Source of the DNA: Comamonas sp. B21-038
GTDB taxonomy: Bacteria; Pseudomonadota; Gammaproteobacteria; Burkholderiales; Burkholderiaceae_C
DNA length: 64,000 bases
Assembly (NCBI RefSeq): GCF_022387135.1
Contig: NZ_CP092462.1
Location: forward strand, 496,001-560,000
Direction: 5' to 3'
Part shown: positions 34,179 to 42,530 of the stretch, in pieces
How the letters are laid out: each line of letters starts with the position of its first letter
Position numbering within the stretch: position 1 is the first letter of the stretch
The notes under the pieces: model-generated
The model's database searches: none
Seen by the model: the letters and a program-made list of their open reading frames with translations, nothing else
Told to the model about the DNA's origin: nothing
Made by a program: the position numbers and the translations under genes

Positions 34179-36068
34179 ATGAAATTTAAGACGCTCTGTG
34201 CGAGCACTCTAGCGACTGTGGCTTTGACTGCAGTTAGTACAAGCGCTTTCTCCCAAGCATTCACGCAGAATTTCGACGACATTAGTCTGCTTTCTGGGTT
34301 GGGCTGGGTTATGCAAAACAGTAGTGCACCGGTCGGCAGCCTTGGCTGGTTTCAGGGCATAGCCACCAACGCCACGCCCACTCCAGGGCCATTCAATTCC
34401 TATAATGGACCAGTTAACTCTTATATTGCAGCTAACTTTAGTAGCACGGGAAGCACTGGCACAATCAGCAATTGGTTGATTGCGCCGAATCGAACTTTGC
34501 GTAACGGTGATGTAGTGACGTTCTACACACGAAAGCCGACGATTGGTGGTGGGCAAACTGACTATCCCGATCGACTTGAGGTACGCCTCAGCACTAATGG
34601 GGCGAGTACAAGCGTTGGTGCAGGCGCGACTGCAGTCGGAGATTTTTCGACATTGCTACTGAGCATCAATCCGACACTGATTGCGAACGTATATCCTCAA
34701 GTCTGGACGCAATACTCGATCACCATTTCCGGACTTCCTGCACCCACATCAGGTCGCGCAGCATTTCGCTATTTCGTCACTGGTGCTGGGTCGGCGGGCT
34801 CGAATTCTGACTACATTGGCATTGATAACGTGGTCTACACGCCATACGTTTGCCCTACGTTCACCATGACCTCCGGTGGAGCGATCAGTGGTGGCATCGT
34901 GGGTCAAGCCTTTAGCTCAACACTTAGTCAAACGGGAGCTTTAGGTACTCCTAGCTTTGCGATAACTGCTGGCGCGCTTCCACCTGGATTGACCCAGTCA
35001 TCTTCAGGACTTATTTCAGGTACTCCAACAAGTGTCGGAACTTACAGCTTTACGACCACGGTCAGTGACGCAAGTGGATGTAGTGGGTCGCAGTCCTATT
35101 CGATTTCGGTGGATCAGGGGGGTCAATCTATTAGCTTCCCATCGCAAAGCCCTGCTAGTCAGCTGTACACCCCCGGAGGCAGCTTCTCAATCAATCCGCA
35201 GGCAACTGCAAGCACGCTCCTGCCTGTGAGCTACGACAGTAGCACGCCAGCGGTCTGTACGGTGGCAGGCAGCAACGTCTCCATAAACAGCGCCGGCATC
35301 TGCACGCTAGTCGCACTACAAGCCGGCGATGCGAACTACACTGCTGCGCCGTCCCAATCGCAGAGCGTCACGATTGACAAGGCCTCGCAGACTATCTCCT
35401 TCAGCTCCTTCCCACCTCCCAATGCACAGGTGGGTGGCAGCTACAACGTCGCAGCTAATGGTGGTGCCTCCGGCAATGCCATCAGCTTCTCCGTCGATAG
35501 TGGCAGCCTGTCGGTATGCAGCATCAGCGGCACTTTGGTCTCGTTCAATGGCGCTGGCAACTGCAGTATCAACGCGAACCAGCTGGGCAATGCCAATTAC
35601 AGCGATGCTATCCAGGTGCAACAGACAGTCTCCATCGGCCAAGGCGGATCGGGCGTCAGCATCAGCTCCAGCCAGAACCCCTCACAGCCCGGTCAGGCCG
35701 TGACATTCACGGTGTCGGTAGCCTTCGATCCCAACAAGAGCGCTGCGCTGCAAGCAAAGGCCGCACCGGTGCCTACGGGAACCGTTGAGATCATGGACGG
35801 TGCCACATCGTTGGGGAGTGCGGGACTCGTGAATGGCGTGGCCACCATCACTGCGGTACTGCCTGGCACTGCGGTGACCCATAGCCTCGTTGCCAATTAC
35901 AGCGGCGATGCCAACTACCCGGCAGGCCAGAGCGAAGCCTTTATCCAATCCATTGCGGCAACTGCACCGACCCCTGTGCCATCGCTGAGTCAGTGGGCGC
36001 TCGCACTGTTGTCGCTGGTGTTGGGCGGGTTCGCTGCAATGGGTGTTCGCCGCTCCAGAATGAACTGA
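34179..36068 (+). CDS. Secreted IPTL-CTERM protein, choice-of-anchor J and Ig-like domains
   Basis: The 629-residue protein has a signal peptide (1-26, ending AFSQA). A choice-of-anchor J/cleaved-adhesin-type domain follows (about 30-215: WLIAPNRTLRNGDVVTFYTR, SDYIGIDNVVY). Then comes a putative Ig domain (LPPGLTQSSSGLISGTPTSVG, about 265-300) and several Big-type repeats rich in S, T and N. A C-terminal IPTL-CTERM sorting signal starts VPSLSQWALALLSLVLGG, followed by an Arg-containing tail. Such proteins are exported and processed by a rhombo/exosortase-like system in betaproteobacteria. The sorting tail is nearly identical to that at 46,392-47,471, while the ectodomains are unrelated. Confidence 0.85.
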   Translation: MKFKTLCASTLATVALTAVSTSAFSQAFTQNFDDISLLSGLGWVMQNSSAPVGSLGWFQGIATNATPTPGPFNSYNGPVNSYIAANFSSTGSTGTISNWLIAPNRTLRNGDVVTFYTRKPTIGGGQTDYPDRLEVRLSTNGASTSVGAGATAVGDFSTLLLSINPTLIANVYPQVWTQYSITISGLPAPTSGRAAFRYFVTGAGSAGSNSDYIGIDNVVYTPYVCPTFTMTSGGAISGGIVGQAFSSTLSQTGALGTPSFAITAGALPPGLTQSSSGLISGTPTSVGTYSFTTTVSDASGCSGSQSYSISVDQGGQSISFPSQSPASQLYTPGGSFSINPQATASTLLPVSYDSSTPAVCTVAGSNVSINSAGICTLVALQAGDANYTAAPSQSQSVTIDKASQTISFSSFPPPNAQVGGSYNVAANGGASGNAISFSVDSGSLSVCSISGTLVSFNGAGNCSINANQLGNANYSDAIQVQQTVSIGQGGSGVSISSSQNPSQPGQAVTFTVSVAFDPNKSAALQAKAAPVPTGTVEIMDGATSLGSAGLVNGVATITAVLPGTAVTHSLVANYSGDANYPAGQSEAFIQSIAATAPTPVPSLSQWALALLSLVLGGFAAMGVRRSRMN

Positions 36069-36074
36069 TGCATA

Positions 36075-36125
36075 TAGGGTAGGGACTGCACGTGCTGCCT
36101 TTGGCGGCCGTTAGTCCCTACCTTG
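36075..36125 (+). terminator. Terminator-like hairpin after IPTL-CTERM gene
   Basis: GGTAGGGACT and AGTCCCTACC form a 10-bp stem around a ~25-base loop just after the stop codon, with only a short T-run. The same structure lies at 47,478-47,527. Confidence 0.5.
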
Positions 36126-36295
36126 CTGTCTACCCTTGCAGGGCAGTCCCCTTGCCCGCTGTTCCAGGTTGGTCCGTCGGTAGCAGGCGAGGTGCTCACC
36201 CCGATCAATCACCACCCCGCCATCCTTTTTTCAGAAATCTGCGATTCTTCCCGAGACCCTCAAATTGCCTGCTATAATTTCAGCTTCGGCGCTGC

Positions 36296-36378
36296 GGAGA
36301 GGTGGCAGAGTGGTCGAATGTACCTGACTCGAAATCAGGCGTACGTGCAAACGTACCGAGGGTTCGAATCCCTCCCTC
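36296..36378 (+). pseudogene. tRNA-Ser(CGA), 3' end replaced (island junction)
   Basis: It is identical to the intact tRNA-Ser at 47,698-47,787 up to 36,378, including the CGA anticodon, long variable arm and T arm. The final bases CTCCGCCA are replaced by CTAGTTAAG. The acceptor stem then keeps only about four pairs and the CCA is not encoded, so the RNA is probably not functional. This is the junction between the two islands. Promoter bases (TATAAT at about 36,272) are intact. Confidence 0.8.
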
Positions 36379-36399
36379 CTAGTTAAGAATTTATGAAAT

Positions 36400-36423
36400 A
36401 CGGGCCCATGTGGCCCGTTTTGC
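36400..36423 (+). terminator. Terminator after broken tRNA-Ser
   Basis: ACGGGCC CATGT GGCCCGT forms a perfect 7-bp stem followed by TTTTGCATTT. It would end transcripts from the tRNA-Ser promoter at the left edge of the right island. Confidence 0.75.
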
Positions 36424-36586
36424 ATTTCTACCTTCCAGCTTACCCACTGTTCTGCTGGGTACATACCCCGCGTTAGCGGTATGTGCTGGTATGGCTTTCG
36501 CGATATTTGCTCTTAATATGGCAGGGGCTTTCGCGCTGTCCTGGGCTACCTTCTAGGCTATCTTGCTAGCTCTTAGCGAATATTGG

Positions 36587-36982
36587 CTACCGACTTCTTC
36601 CGCGTCCAGGTGCGCTTCGGGTGTGCCCGCTCACGTAGGTTCCGTTTGACTTGGTATACCCTCGGACATGAACGTCTGTTCCTGCGGAACTGCTCTTGTA
36701 AGCCCTACTGGCGTAGGACCCGCTCGTTGAGTACCCGCCATAGCCTACGGACTCTGATGGTTTAGATTGGCACGGCTCGGTAAGTTCGTTCGAATATCTT
36801 ATCGGCTGTGCCTCTCCCTGGATGCAGGCCACCTGCTGTTTGACTGTTGCGCAAGGCTTGTCTTGATACTCGGTTCTTCCATCTACTTCGCATTTGTAGA
36901 GTGGATTGGCATTGGCTCCGGAGGATAGGATGAGAGCCATACCAGCGACACATCGCAGCAGTCTATTGAGGTTGTTGACCAT
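36587..36982 (-). CDS. Exported DUF4124-type protein
   Basis: The 131-residue protein has a signal peptide (ending SSGANA), then a short DUF4124 motif (PLYKCEVDGRTEYQDKPCA). The C-terminus is low in complexity and rich in Ser and Tyr and holds the repeat VRGYTKSNGTYVSGHTRSAPG, common in small exported proteins of proteobacteria. The start is the ATG at 36,982 (a TTG 27 bases upstream is also in frame). It is the first gene inside the right island. Function unknown. Confidence 0.65.
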   Translation of the reverse strand: MVNNLNRLLRCVAGMALILSSGANANPLYKCEVDGRTEYQDKPCATVKQQVACIQGEAQPIRYSNELTEPCQSKPSESVGYGGYSTSGSYASRAYKSSSAGTDVHVRGYTKSNGTYVSGHTRSAPGRGRSR

Positions 36983-37062
36983 GACGTTGCTCTTCAGATT
37001 TGGGGTCAAGGGGCCTAGCTGCTGGCGTCTTGCGATTCGATCAAGGCAGTACGGATGACTGA

Positions 37063-37578
37063 CTAGCGTGCAAGGATCTTCTGCTTTTCCACAGTAAATT
37101 CTTCATCGGTCAGTACGCCCTTTTCTTTTAGGGCGAACAGCGTCTCAAGTTCTTCGTATTTGTCGATGCTGATAGTGGGGGTCTTCACCTCCACCGCCTC
37201 TACTTCGATCACCTTGTCTGTCGCTGCGGGCGATGAGTTTTGGGGGCGAGGGCCTTGGGAAATATTTTTATATAGGCCGAGGCCAGCGCCAACGGCAGCC
37301 CCAAATGCAGGTCCAATGATCGGGAGCGGTAGCGCTATAGCAGCGCCAATTGCGGCTCCTGCTGCTGCATCTTTGGCAAGATCAGTTTTTATGGCACCCT
37401 TGCCCAGCTCATACACTTGCTTAGATGCATCCGACACACCATCTAGCAATGTTGCGCTACCGCGTTTGATACTCACGCTGTTGATGTTCAACCGCTTCGC
37501 GCTTTTGGACACTGTCTGGCTGCCGACTTCCACTATTTGACCGGCGGAGTTTTTTGCTTTGTTGATCAAGTCTTTCAA
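37063..37578 (-). CDS. Membrane protein with SHOCT domain
   Basis: The 171-residue protein has a polar N-terminus. A glycine-zipper membrane stretch follows (about 68-103, AAAGAAIGAAIALPLPIIGPAFGAAVGAG), then a linker and a C-terminal SHOCT motif (about 140-170, LETLFALKEKGVLTDEEFTVEKQKIL). It starts with TTG at 37,578, since no in-frame ATG lies upstream before a stop. SHOCT domains are oligomerisation motifs; this pairing suggests a membrane-associated assembly. The left island has a second copy cut by the window start. Confidence 0.75.
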   Translation of the reverse strand: MKDLINKAKNSAGQIVEVGSQTVSKSAKRLNINSVSIKRGSATLLDGVSDASKQVYELGKGAIKTDLAKDAAAGAAIGAAIALPLPIIGPAFGAAVGAGLGLYKNISQGPRPQNSSPAATDKVIEVEAVEVKTPTISIDKYEELETLFALKEKGVLTDEEFTVEKQKILAR

Positions 37579-37633
37579 GATGTACTCGCTTGGTGAATAG
37601 GCTGCGGTTGGCGGCGGGTTTGATTACAGTATG

Positions 37634-37915
37634 TTACTTCATAGCGAGGCAGGCCTTGCGCGCATCCTGTCCTTTGATCGCGTAGCAGTTACTGCGCGTC
37701 CCCTTGACCTCTGCCATGCACTGGTTACGCTTGTCGCCTTCCTTGATTCGATGGCAGTACCCATAGTCCCGCTTGACCACCGCCAGGCAGTGCGCCCGTT
37801 TGTCTCCATCTTTGATCGCGTAGCAATCTGAGGATGCAGCCATGACCTCCCCCATGGCCAATAGCGCGGCAGCACACGGGAGGGCTAGGAGGATATTTCT
37901 CGCTATTGAGTTCAT
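37634..37915 (-). CDS. Small exported Cys-rich repeat protein (right copy)
   Basis: The 93-residue protein has a signal peptide (ending VMAAS) and the same three C-x-I-K-D-G-D-K-R-x2-C repeats as 1,137-1,445. The ATG at 37,915 is preferred; GTG at 37,921 is also in frame, and AGGAAGGA lies upstream. It follows the 309-residue exported protein gene on the same strand, 15 bp after its stop, so the two are probably in one transcript. Confidence 0.7.
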   Translation of the reverse strand: MNSIARNILLALPCAAALLAMGEVMAASSDCYAIKDGDKRAHCLAVVKRDYGYCHRIKEGDKRNQCMAEVKGTRSNCYAIKGQDARKACLAMK

Positions 37916-37930
37916 GGCCACGGGTCCTTC

Positions 37931-38860
37931 CTAGTTGCAGACGCTGTGGAACATCGCCTGTTCTTCGCCCGCTGTGCATATGGTCAACTGTTCGCTATCG
38001 CGTTGCCATCCAAATCTACACATCGCAAGTCCCGATCCACTGCATGTCAGCATTTCAGGGCGACCTTCGCAACGGCTGTCACCATCCATGCATGTGTCTG
38101 CATCTTTTGACAGCACCGGTTGCCATCCATCGCGCATTAGTACCGTACGTACTGCGGCATAGGTTTCGTTACGACTGAACGGTGGGATGGGGCGCCCTTT
38201 CTTGTTCGCTACGGCTGGTTCCCGGGCTGCTGGAGCGACAGTCGTAAGGGCGCCTGCATCTGCTCCGGACTTGCGAGATACCAGTAGTGGTGCACGGCTT
38301 TCTACGGGCACGACGGTAGCGGTTGCCTCCTGCCACTCTCCAGCATATGTCCAGTATTTCTGCCCCTTATATGTGACCTGCATACGTTCGGGTTCGCTAC
38401 CGAGTCCTTCGTCCTTTCGTGGGGGCCAGTCAAGCCCACGTGCCGTTACCGGGTCGGAATGAGATACCTGGACGCAATTGCCCCGTGCAAGTTGACGCAG
38501 GGTCTCTTGCTGGTATGCCCACATGCTGCGTTGCATGTAGCCGTCGTTGGTCATTATCCGGGTCAAGATTTCCGGCTGACTACGGTATTTCTTTACGAGG
38601 GCTTCGTTGGTAGGATCCTGTACATTAATGATGGTATCAATGGATTTCTGTTGAAGGCACAGCAGTGCCGGTTCCTTGAGATCGGTGCGCAATTCAAGCT
38701 GGACATCGGGTTGCAGCGCTGCTACTGGAACTGCGATGGCCAGCGCTATCAGGCACCATGAACCTGCCACCTTCAATTTCCCGATCGAGCCCGATTGCCA
38801 CGTGCGAGCATGCCATGCTCTGATGGTGTTGGACTTAGCGACTGAATTCTGATTTTGCAT
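37931..38860 (-). CDS. Uncharacterised membrane-anchored/exported protein
   Basis: The 309-residue protein has one membrane segment or uncleaved signal (residues ~30-48, VAGSWCLIALAIAVPVAAL), followed by a soluble region. Its C-terminal third has several Cys (TCMDGDSRCEGRPEMLTCSG, LTICTAGEE, HSVCN), probably disulfide-bonded. The start has GGAGG 8 bases upstream. The same slot in the left island holds a different gene (1,442-2,065), so this position is exchanged between the islands. No family recognised. Confidence 0.65.
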   Translation of the reverse strand: MQNQNSVAKSNTIRAWHARTWQSGSIGKLKVAGSWCLIALAIAVPVAALQPDVQLELRTDLKEPALLCLQQKSIDTIINVQDPTNEALVKKYRSQPEILTRIMTNDGYMQRSMWAYQQETLRQLARGNCVQVSHSDPVTARGLDWPPRKDEGLGSEPERMQVTYKGQKYWTYAGEWQEATATVVPVESRAPLLVSRKSGADAGALTTVAPAAREPAVANKKGRPIPPFSRNETYAAVRTVLMRDGWQPVLSKDADTCMDGDSRCEGRPEMLTCSGSGLAMCRFGWQRDSEQLTICTAGEEQAMFHSVCN

Positions 38861-38879
38861 ATTCGGTTCCTCCGTTTGC

Positions 38880-40154
38880 TTATTGGGTGTTGGGTACGCG
38901 TTGTGGATGCTTTATTGCCGCAGGTTGCCCGCGGGTATGACCGTCGGTCATGGCGTAGCTGCCCCAGTCCTGCATGAGTGCGTGGCGCTTTTCCAGCATG
39001 TCTCCGCGTCGATACGCGGCTTCCACCTTGCTCGCGACGGTGTGTGCGAGGGCCATCTCCGCGACCTCATTGGCGTACTGTGTTTTCTCTGCGCACCAGT
39101 CGCGGAACGTAGAGCGAAATCCATGCGGCACGGCGTCCACATTCAGGCGACGCAATACGGCAGTTAGCGTCATGTTTGAGAGCGGTGCACCCGTTTCGGG
39201 ATCGGCACTTGCCCGGTAGCCCGGGAACACATAGAGGCACGATGCAGGTACGACCTCACGTTGGTTCTTGAGGATCTCAATTGCTGCATCCGACAGGGGT
39301 ACGCGGTGCTCCTTATGGGCTTTCATCCGCTCGGCTGGAATCGTCCATACGCGGTTGGCTATATCGATCTCATCCCACCTTGCTCCCCGCACTTCGCCCG
39401 AGCGGGTTGCCGTCAGGATCAGGAACTGCAGCGCCAGCGCCCCATTGCCTTCTTGGCTTCGCAACTGCACCATGAACGCAGGTAGATCGGCATAGGGCAT
39501 GGCACGGTGATGCACGGTCTTGGTGACCTTTGCTGGTGCCGGTAGTAGCTTGTCCAGAAGTCCCTTCCAGCGCGCCGGGTTGGCATCCTTGCGATAGCCC
39601 CGGGCCACCGCCCAGTCCAGTACCGATTCGATCCGGCCCCGCACGCGATTGGCTGTTTCCGTCTTGGTGGTCCACATGGGCTCGATCACCCGCAGCACCA
39701 TCTCTACGTCGACTGCTGCCACTGGTACCCTGCCCAGTACAGGATTGGCGTAGGTAGCGAGGGATGAGCGCCACTGCGCCACATGCTTGACGTTCTTCCA
39801 GCCTTTCTCGTGGGCGTCGATGTACTTGGTAGCGGCGTCTGCGAACGTTATGGCTCGCTGCATCTCCTGGGCCAGTTGGGTACGCAGGCGCTGTGCGTCG
39901 GCTACTGGATCGATACCGCGTGCCAGTTTGAGGCGAGCTTCGCGTGCCAGGTCCCTAGCTTGGGTGAGGGTGACCGAGGGATAGGACCCCAGACCCAGGT
40001 CCCGGCGGCGGCCACCCACTTGGTAGCGCAGCAGCCAGCTACGCGATCCGTACATGGTGACGTTCAGCACCAGGCCGCGCACGCCTCCGACGTGTGTTGA
40101 CCCCCTTCGCCAGATGTTGGCCACCTGCTGGGCTCCTAGTTCCTTAGCGGCCAT
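38880..40154 (-). CDS. P4-type tyrosine integrase (right island)
   Basis: The 424-residue protein is near-identical to 2,128-3,414 apart from a different C-terminal tail (IKHPQRVPNTQ). Catalytic motifs are intact: SGEVRGARW, HGFRSTFRDW, LAHTVASKVEAAYRR. It lies about 2.5 kb from the tRNA-Ser junction at 36,378, a usual distance for island integrases. Two such near-identical enzymes in tandem could each act on either island's ends. Confidence 0.92.
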   Translation of the reverse strand: MAAKELGAQQVANIWRRGSTHVGGVRGLVLNVTMYGSRSWLLRYQVGGRRRDLGLGSYPSVTLTQARDLAREARLKLARGIDPVADAQRLRTQLAQEMQRAITFADAATKYIDAHEKGWKNVKHVAQWRSSLATYANPVLGRVPVAAVDVEMVLRVIEPMWTTKTETANRVRGRIESVLDWAVARGYRKDANPARWKGLLDKLLPAPAKVTKTVHHRAMPYADLPAFMVQLRSQEGNGALALQFLILTATRSGEVRGARWDEIDIANRVWTIPAERMKAHKEHRVPLSDAAIEILKNQREVVPASCLYVFPGYRASADPETGAPLSNMTLTAVLRRLNVDAVPHGFRSTFRDWCAEKTQYANEVAEMALAHTVASKVEAAYRRGDMLEKRHALMQDWGSYAMTDGHTRGQPAAIKHPQRVPNTQ

Positions 40155-40380
40155 ACGTACCACCTCCGGATAGGGTATTTGCAATCTCAATGGGCATGTC
40201 CTTCTTGTCCTTCTCGCGTGTTGTGATGGGTAGATGGACAAAATTTTCAGCAGCGTTTGCAGAGGTCGGAAGGGGGTAGCCGCGGGCGTGCCGCGCCCTA
40301 TGCGGACGATGGCGCTGCAGGAGTTTTCTTGCGAGGATTCGGTACGAGGCCGACCGGGGATGCAGGGCGTGCGCCGCGGA

Positions 40381-40878
40381 CTAGTCCAGCGTGTAGGGTT
40401 GGAACTTCCAGTCGTAGTTGAGGCGGCTGGGGTGTCTTGGATGGCCGCTGGCGGTGGGCTCGCCGAACATGCTCCACTGCGGCGAGTACTTTGCGACCCG
40501 CGCATGCAGCTCGTCTCGGGCCCTCAGGAAATACGAGCGCTGCACCACAGTCTCACCCCACGCAGCCCATAGCGTTGGGGTCTCGTACTGCGCGATCAAT
40601 TTCTCCATCTCATCGAGATTGCGCGCATAAGCTTGGGCATCAGCTCGGGTGGGCAGGGCGCTCCAGACCGTGGCTCGCACGGGGTAGAGGTTGAGCATCA
40701 CGAATCCATCGTATCCGTTGAGCGCGGCGACCTTCTGCACCCTGGCTACGGTGGGGTCAGATTTTTCCTGTGTTGCCGTGCTGGGGTTGAGGCCGATGGT
40801 GATCAATGGACGTTTGCCTGATGTGCCCAGGGTGTAGCGCCATTGGTCGTTTTGGTCTGCGTGGTAGAGGTTGTACAT
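40381..40878 (-). CDS. DUF1643 domain protein (right copy)
   Basis: The 165-residue protein is near-identical to 3,641-4,138 (IGLNPSTATQEKSDPTVARVQKVA). The start at MYNLYHAD (40,878) has GGGAGA 6 bases upstream. The upstream region, shared with the divergent XRE gene, differs completely from the left island and carries an operator-like palindrome. Confidence 0.85.
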   Translation of the reverse strand: MYNLYHADQNDQWRYTLGTSGKRPLITIGLNPSTATQEKSDPTVARVQKVAALNGYDGFVMLNLYPVRATVWSALPTRADAQAYARNLDEMEKLIAQYETPTLWAAWGETVVQRSYFLRARDELHARVAKYSPQWSMFGEPTASGHPRHPSRLNYDWKFQPYTLD

Positions 40879-40917
40879 AGTGTTCTCCCGACGAAGGTTG
40901 TCTTGGACTATCTTTGT

Positions 40918-40960
40918 CACTCATAGTGGTCCATTCATTTTATGTCACTCATAGTGAGTG
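40918..40960. promoter_or_regulatory. Operator-like repeats between DUF1643 and XRE genes
   Basis: A 15-bp palindrome CACTCATAGTGAGTG (40,946-40,960) and a second near-copy of its left part, CACTCATAGTGG (40,918-40,929), lie 28 bp apart in the divergent promoter region. This is the pattern expected for the XRE protein encoded at 41,025. It is absent from the left island, which has a different XRE gene. Confidence 0.6.
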
Positions 40961-41024
40961 TTCCTATAGAGCGTGGCCTTATATCGTGGGTACCCATAGC
41001 ATTCACGCAATTAAGGAGTGATGG

Positions 41025-41270
41025 ATGCTTGTGGACCCTAGGAGGCTTTTCGGTGTGAGGCTGATTGAGCTGAGGAAAGCCAAAGGATGGTCTCAAGAGC
41101 GACTTGCCCTAGAGAGTGGTTTGGCACGCAGTTACCTCGGTGGCGTTGAGCGTGGCCATCGGAATATCGCAATCGTCAACATCATGAAATTGGCGGAGAC
41201 ATTGGAAGTTCCGCCCTCTGCGTTGCTTGAGTTTTCTGCAGAATTGCAGGCTTCTGTGGCTGATTCATAA
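41025..41270 (+). CDS. XRE-family transcriptional regulator (right)
   Basis: The 81-residue HTH protein (GWSQERLALESGLARSYLGGVERG at about residues 20-45) has a good AAGGAG 7 bases before ATG. It is only distantly similar to the XRE protein in the same place in the left island, although flanking genes are near-identical. Regulator and operator were therefore exchanged together. It probably represses the divergent promoter carrying the CACTCATAGTGAGTG palindrome. Confidence 0.82.
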   Translation: MLVDPRRLFGVRLIELRKAKGWSQERLALESGLARSYLGGVERGHRNIAIVNIMKLAETLEVPPSALLEFSAELQASVADS

Positions 41271-41417
41271 TTTCGGTGCGTGACGCACTCCTAGGTGCTG
41301 CTATGCGGCCCCCGCCCGGCTACCCCGAAATTCGGGAGGGTCTGTTTCCGTTTCGGCTTGGTGCCAGGCCTCGCTAGCTGGCTTCCAGCCATCCCATGGT
41401 CTGCGCCCGATACCCCT

Positions 41418-41466
41418 GCGCCCCGCCCGCCACGATGCCCCCGTAGGGGACTGTCGGGCGGGGCGC
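41418..41466. repeat. GC-rich hairpin H7
   Basis: This is the right-island copy of H1, with the outer stem GCGCCCCGCCCG and its complement, and an inner CCCCCGTAGGGG stem. Confidence 0.65.
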
Positions 41467-41546
41467 GGGTATTGGGCATGGGATTGGAGTTGCTTCTCCG
41501 GGATATGGGATTGGCTCGCCGATGCTGGGCGCCTGCTTCATAGCTT

Positions 41547-41670
41547 CGGCATGCGACGTGGTACCGAGGTGAGCTTCGTGGTCGCTTGGACTATGGGGGT
41601 AGCGGCTAGTTTTTCCGTGCAGCGCTTTGGTACCACTCCGTGCCACTTTGGCACTATCGCGGGTCGATGG
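41547..41670 (+). repeat. 124-bp repeat, copy R9
   Basis: Exactly 124 bp and nearly identical to R1, at the same place downstream of the XRE gene. It contains GTGGTACC and GGTACCAC, and the core GGACTATGGGGGTAGCGGC. Confidence 0.8.
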
Positions 41671-41766
41671 CTCCTATGCTGGGGCCCTTGATCTGAGCTT
41701 GGGTTCCTGCTGCTACCCGTTCGCATCCCTGCATGGTAGCTACCTATCCGGTAGACTCCGCCCCTG

Positions 41767-41821
41767 CCCGAGCCCCCCCCGCCCACCCCTTTTAGGGGTG
41801 GAGGGCGGGGGGGAGTTCGGG
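41767..41821. repeat. GC-rich hairpin H8
   Basis: This is the right-island copy of H2, with CGCCCACCCC / GGGGTGGAGGGCG arms around TTTTA. It lies about 100 bp after R9. Confidence 0.65.
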
Positions 41822-41894
41822 TTGTGGGATCGAGGTCTGCGTTTCCGGGGTGTAGGGTTGGCTTGCCTATGCTGCGCTGCTCGTGGTTGGGCTT

Positions 41895-42018
41895 CGGCAT
41901 TCGAGGTGGTATCTACGCGAGTTTCGTAGGTGCCTGGACTATGGGGGTAGCGGCCAGGTTTTCCCTGCATCTCTTCGGTACCTCCCCGTGCCACTTCGGG
42001 GCTATCGCGGTTTGATGA
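41895..42018 (+). repeat. 124-bp repeat, copy R10
   Basis: Exactly 124 bp. The left and core parts match R2, and the last bases (TTTGATGA) and following DNA differ. The intact MscS module that follows R2 in the left island is absent here, so the islands diverge at this repeat. Confidence 0.8.
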
Positions 42019-42244
42019 TTCTCATACTAGGGCCCTCGATCTGAGTTCGGGCCCTGCTGCGGCCATTGTTCGGCCCTGGTGTGCTGAAGATATTTGCGGG
42101 ATTTGCACTGCAAGCTACTAGTGCGCGGCCGGTGTGCGTGCTCCGGGATGTGGAGACATATCTTCTTGAGCTCGGCGTGTTCGGCCACTATGGGGGTCAT
42201 GGCTGGCTGTCATTGGGCACGCCCTGGTGCCAGGAGGTATACGG

Positions 42245-42280
42245 ATGGGCATATCAGTAGTCGGGTGTGGTGGGCATTAG
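42245..42280 (+). CDS. Possible 11-residue ORF with perfect Shine-Dalgarno
   Basis: AGGAGG (42,232-42,237) lies 7 bases before an ATG, giving 11 codons and TAG. The upstream ~50 bases (block GGGTCATGGC, CCAGGAGG) align with those before the minigenes at 10,183 and 26,573. No larger gene follows on this strand, so it may be the relic of a module start. Confidence 0.25.
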   Translation: MGISVVGCGGH

Positions 42281-42530
42281 TGTGTACGTACTGAGCCTGC
42301 TACTTGCCGATTTGGCAATCTCTATATAGTGCTCTGAGCTCCATTGCTCCGGGTAGGTTCATGGTGCCCATGCTGGAATGCTATGCATCTGCATGCGAGG
42401 GCGCAATTATCCTGAGCCGGATTTCCCCATCGTTCATCTTGATTGAAGGGGCTCGTGCGATATGGCCGCTTTGGGTCGTCTGCTGACTTTCAGGACTGAT
42501 GTTCTGTGCGCTAGCTGAGGTGCGTTCTGC

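Larger units (their letters stand above)
1..36378. mobile_element. Left integrative island (left end outside window)
   Basis: The gene order is SHOCT protein, Cys-rich exported protein, integrase, DUF1643, XRE, repeat-rich variable zone, RepA-like ATPase, small coiled-coil proteins, IPTL-CTERM protein and tRNA-Ser. The same order recurs in a second island directly to the right. The right end is set where the tRNA-Ser copy stops matching the intact gene (36,378). The left end is not visible, because the window opens inside the SHOCT gene. It is much longer than its neighbour mainly because of the 13.4-kb IS-flanked segment and extra modules. The island status is inferred from the duplicated backbone, the integrase and the tRNA junction. 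Confidence 0.75.

Noticed and set aside
36296-36378. Second functional tRNA-Ser
   Set aside because: The acceptor stem is broken and CCA is missing, so it is listed as a pseudogene.
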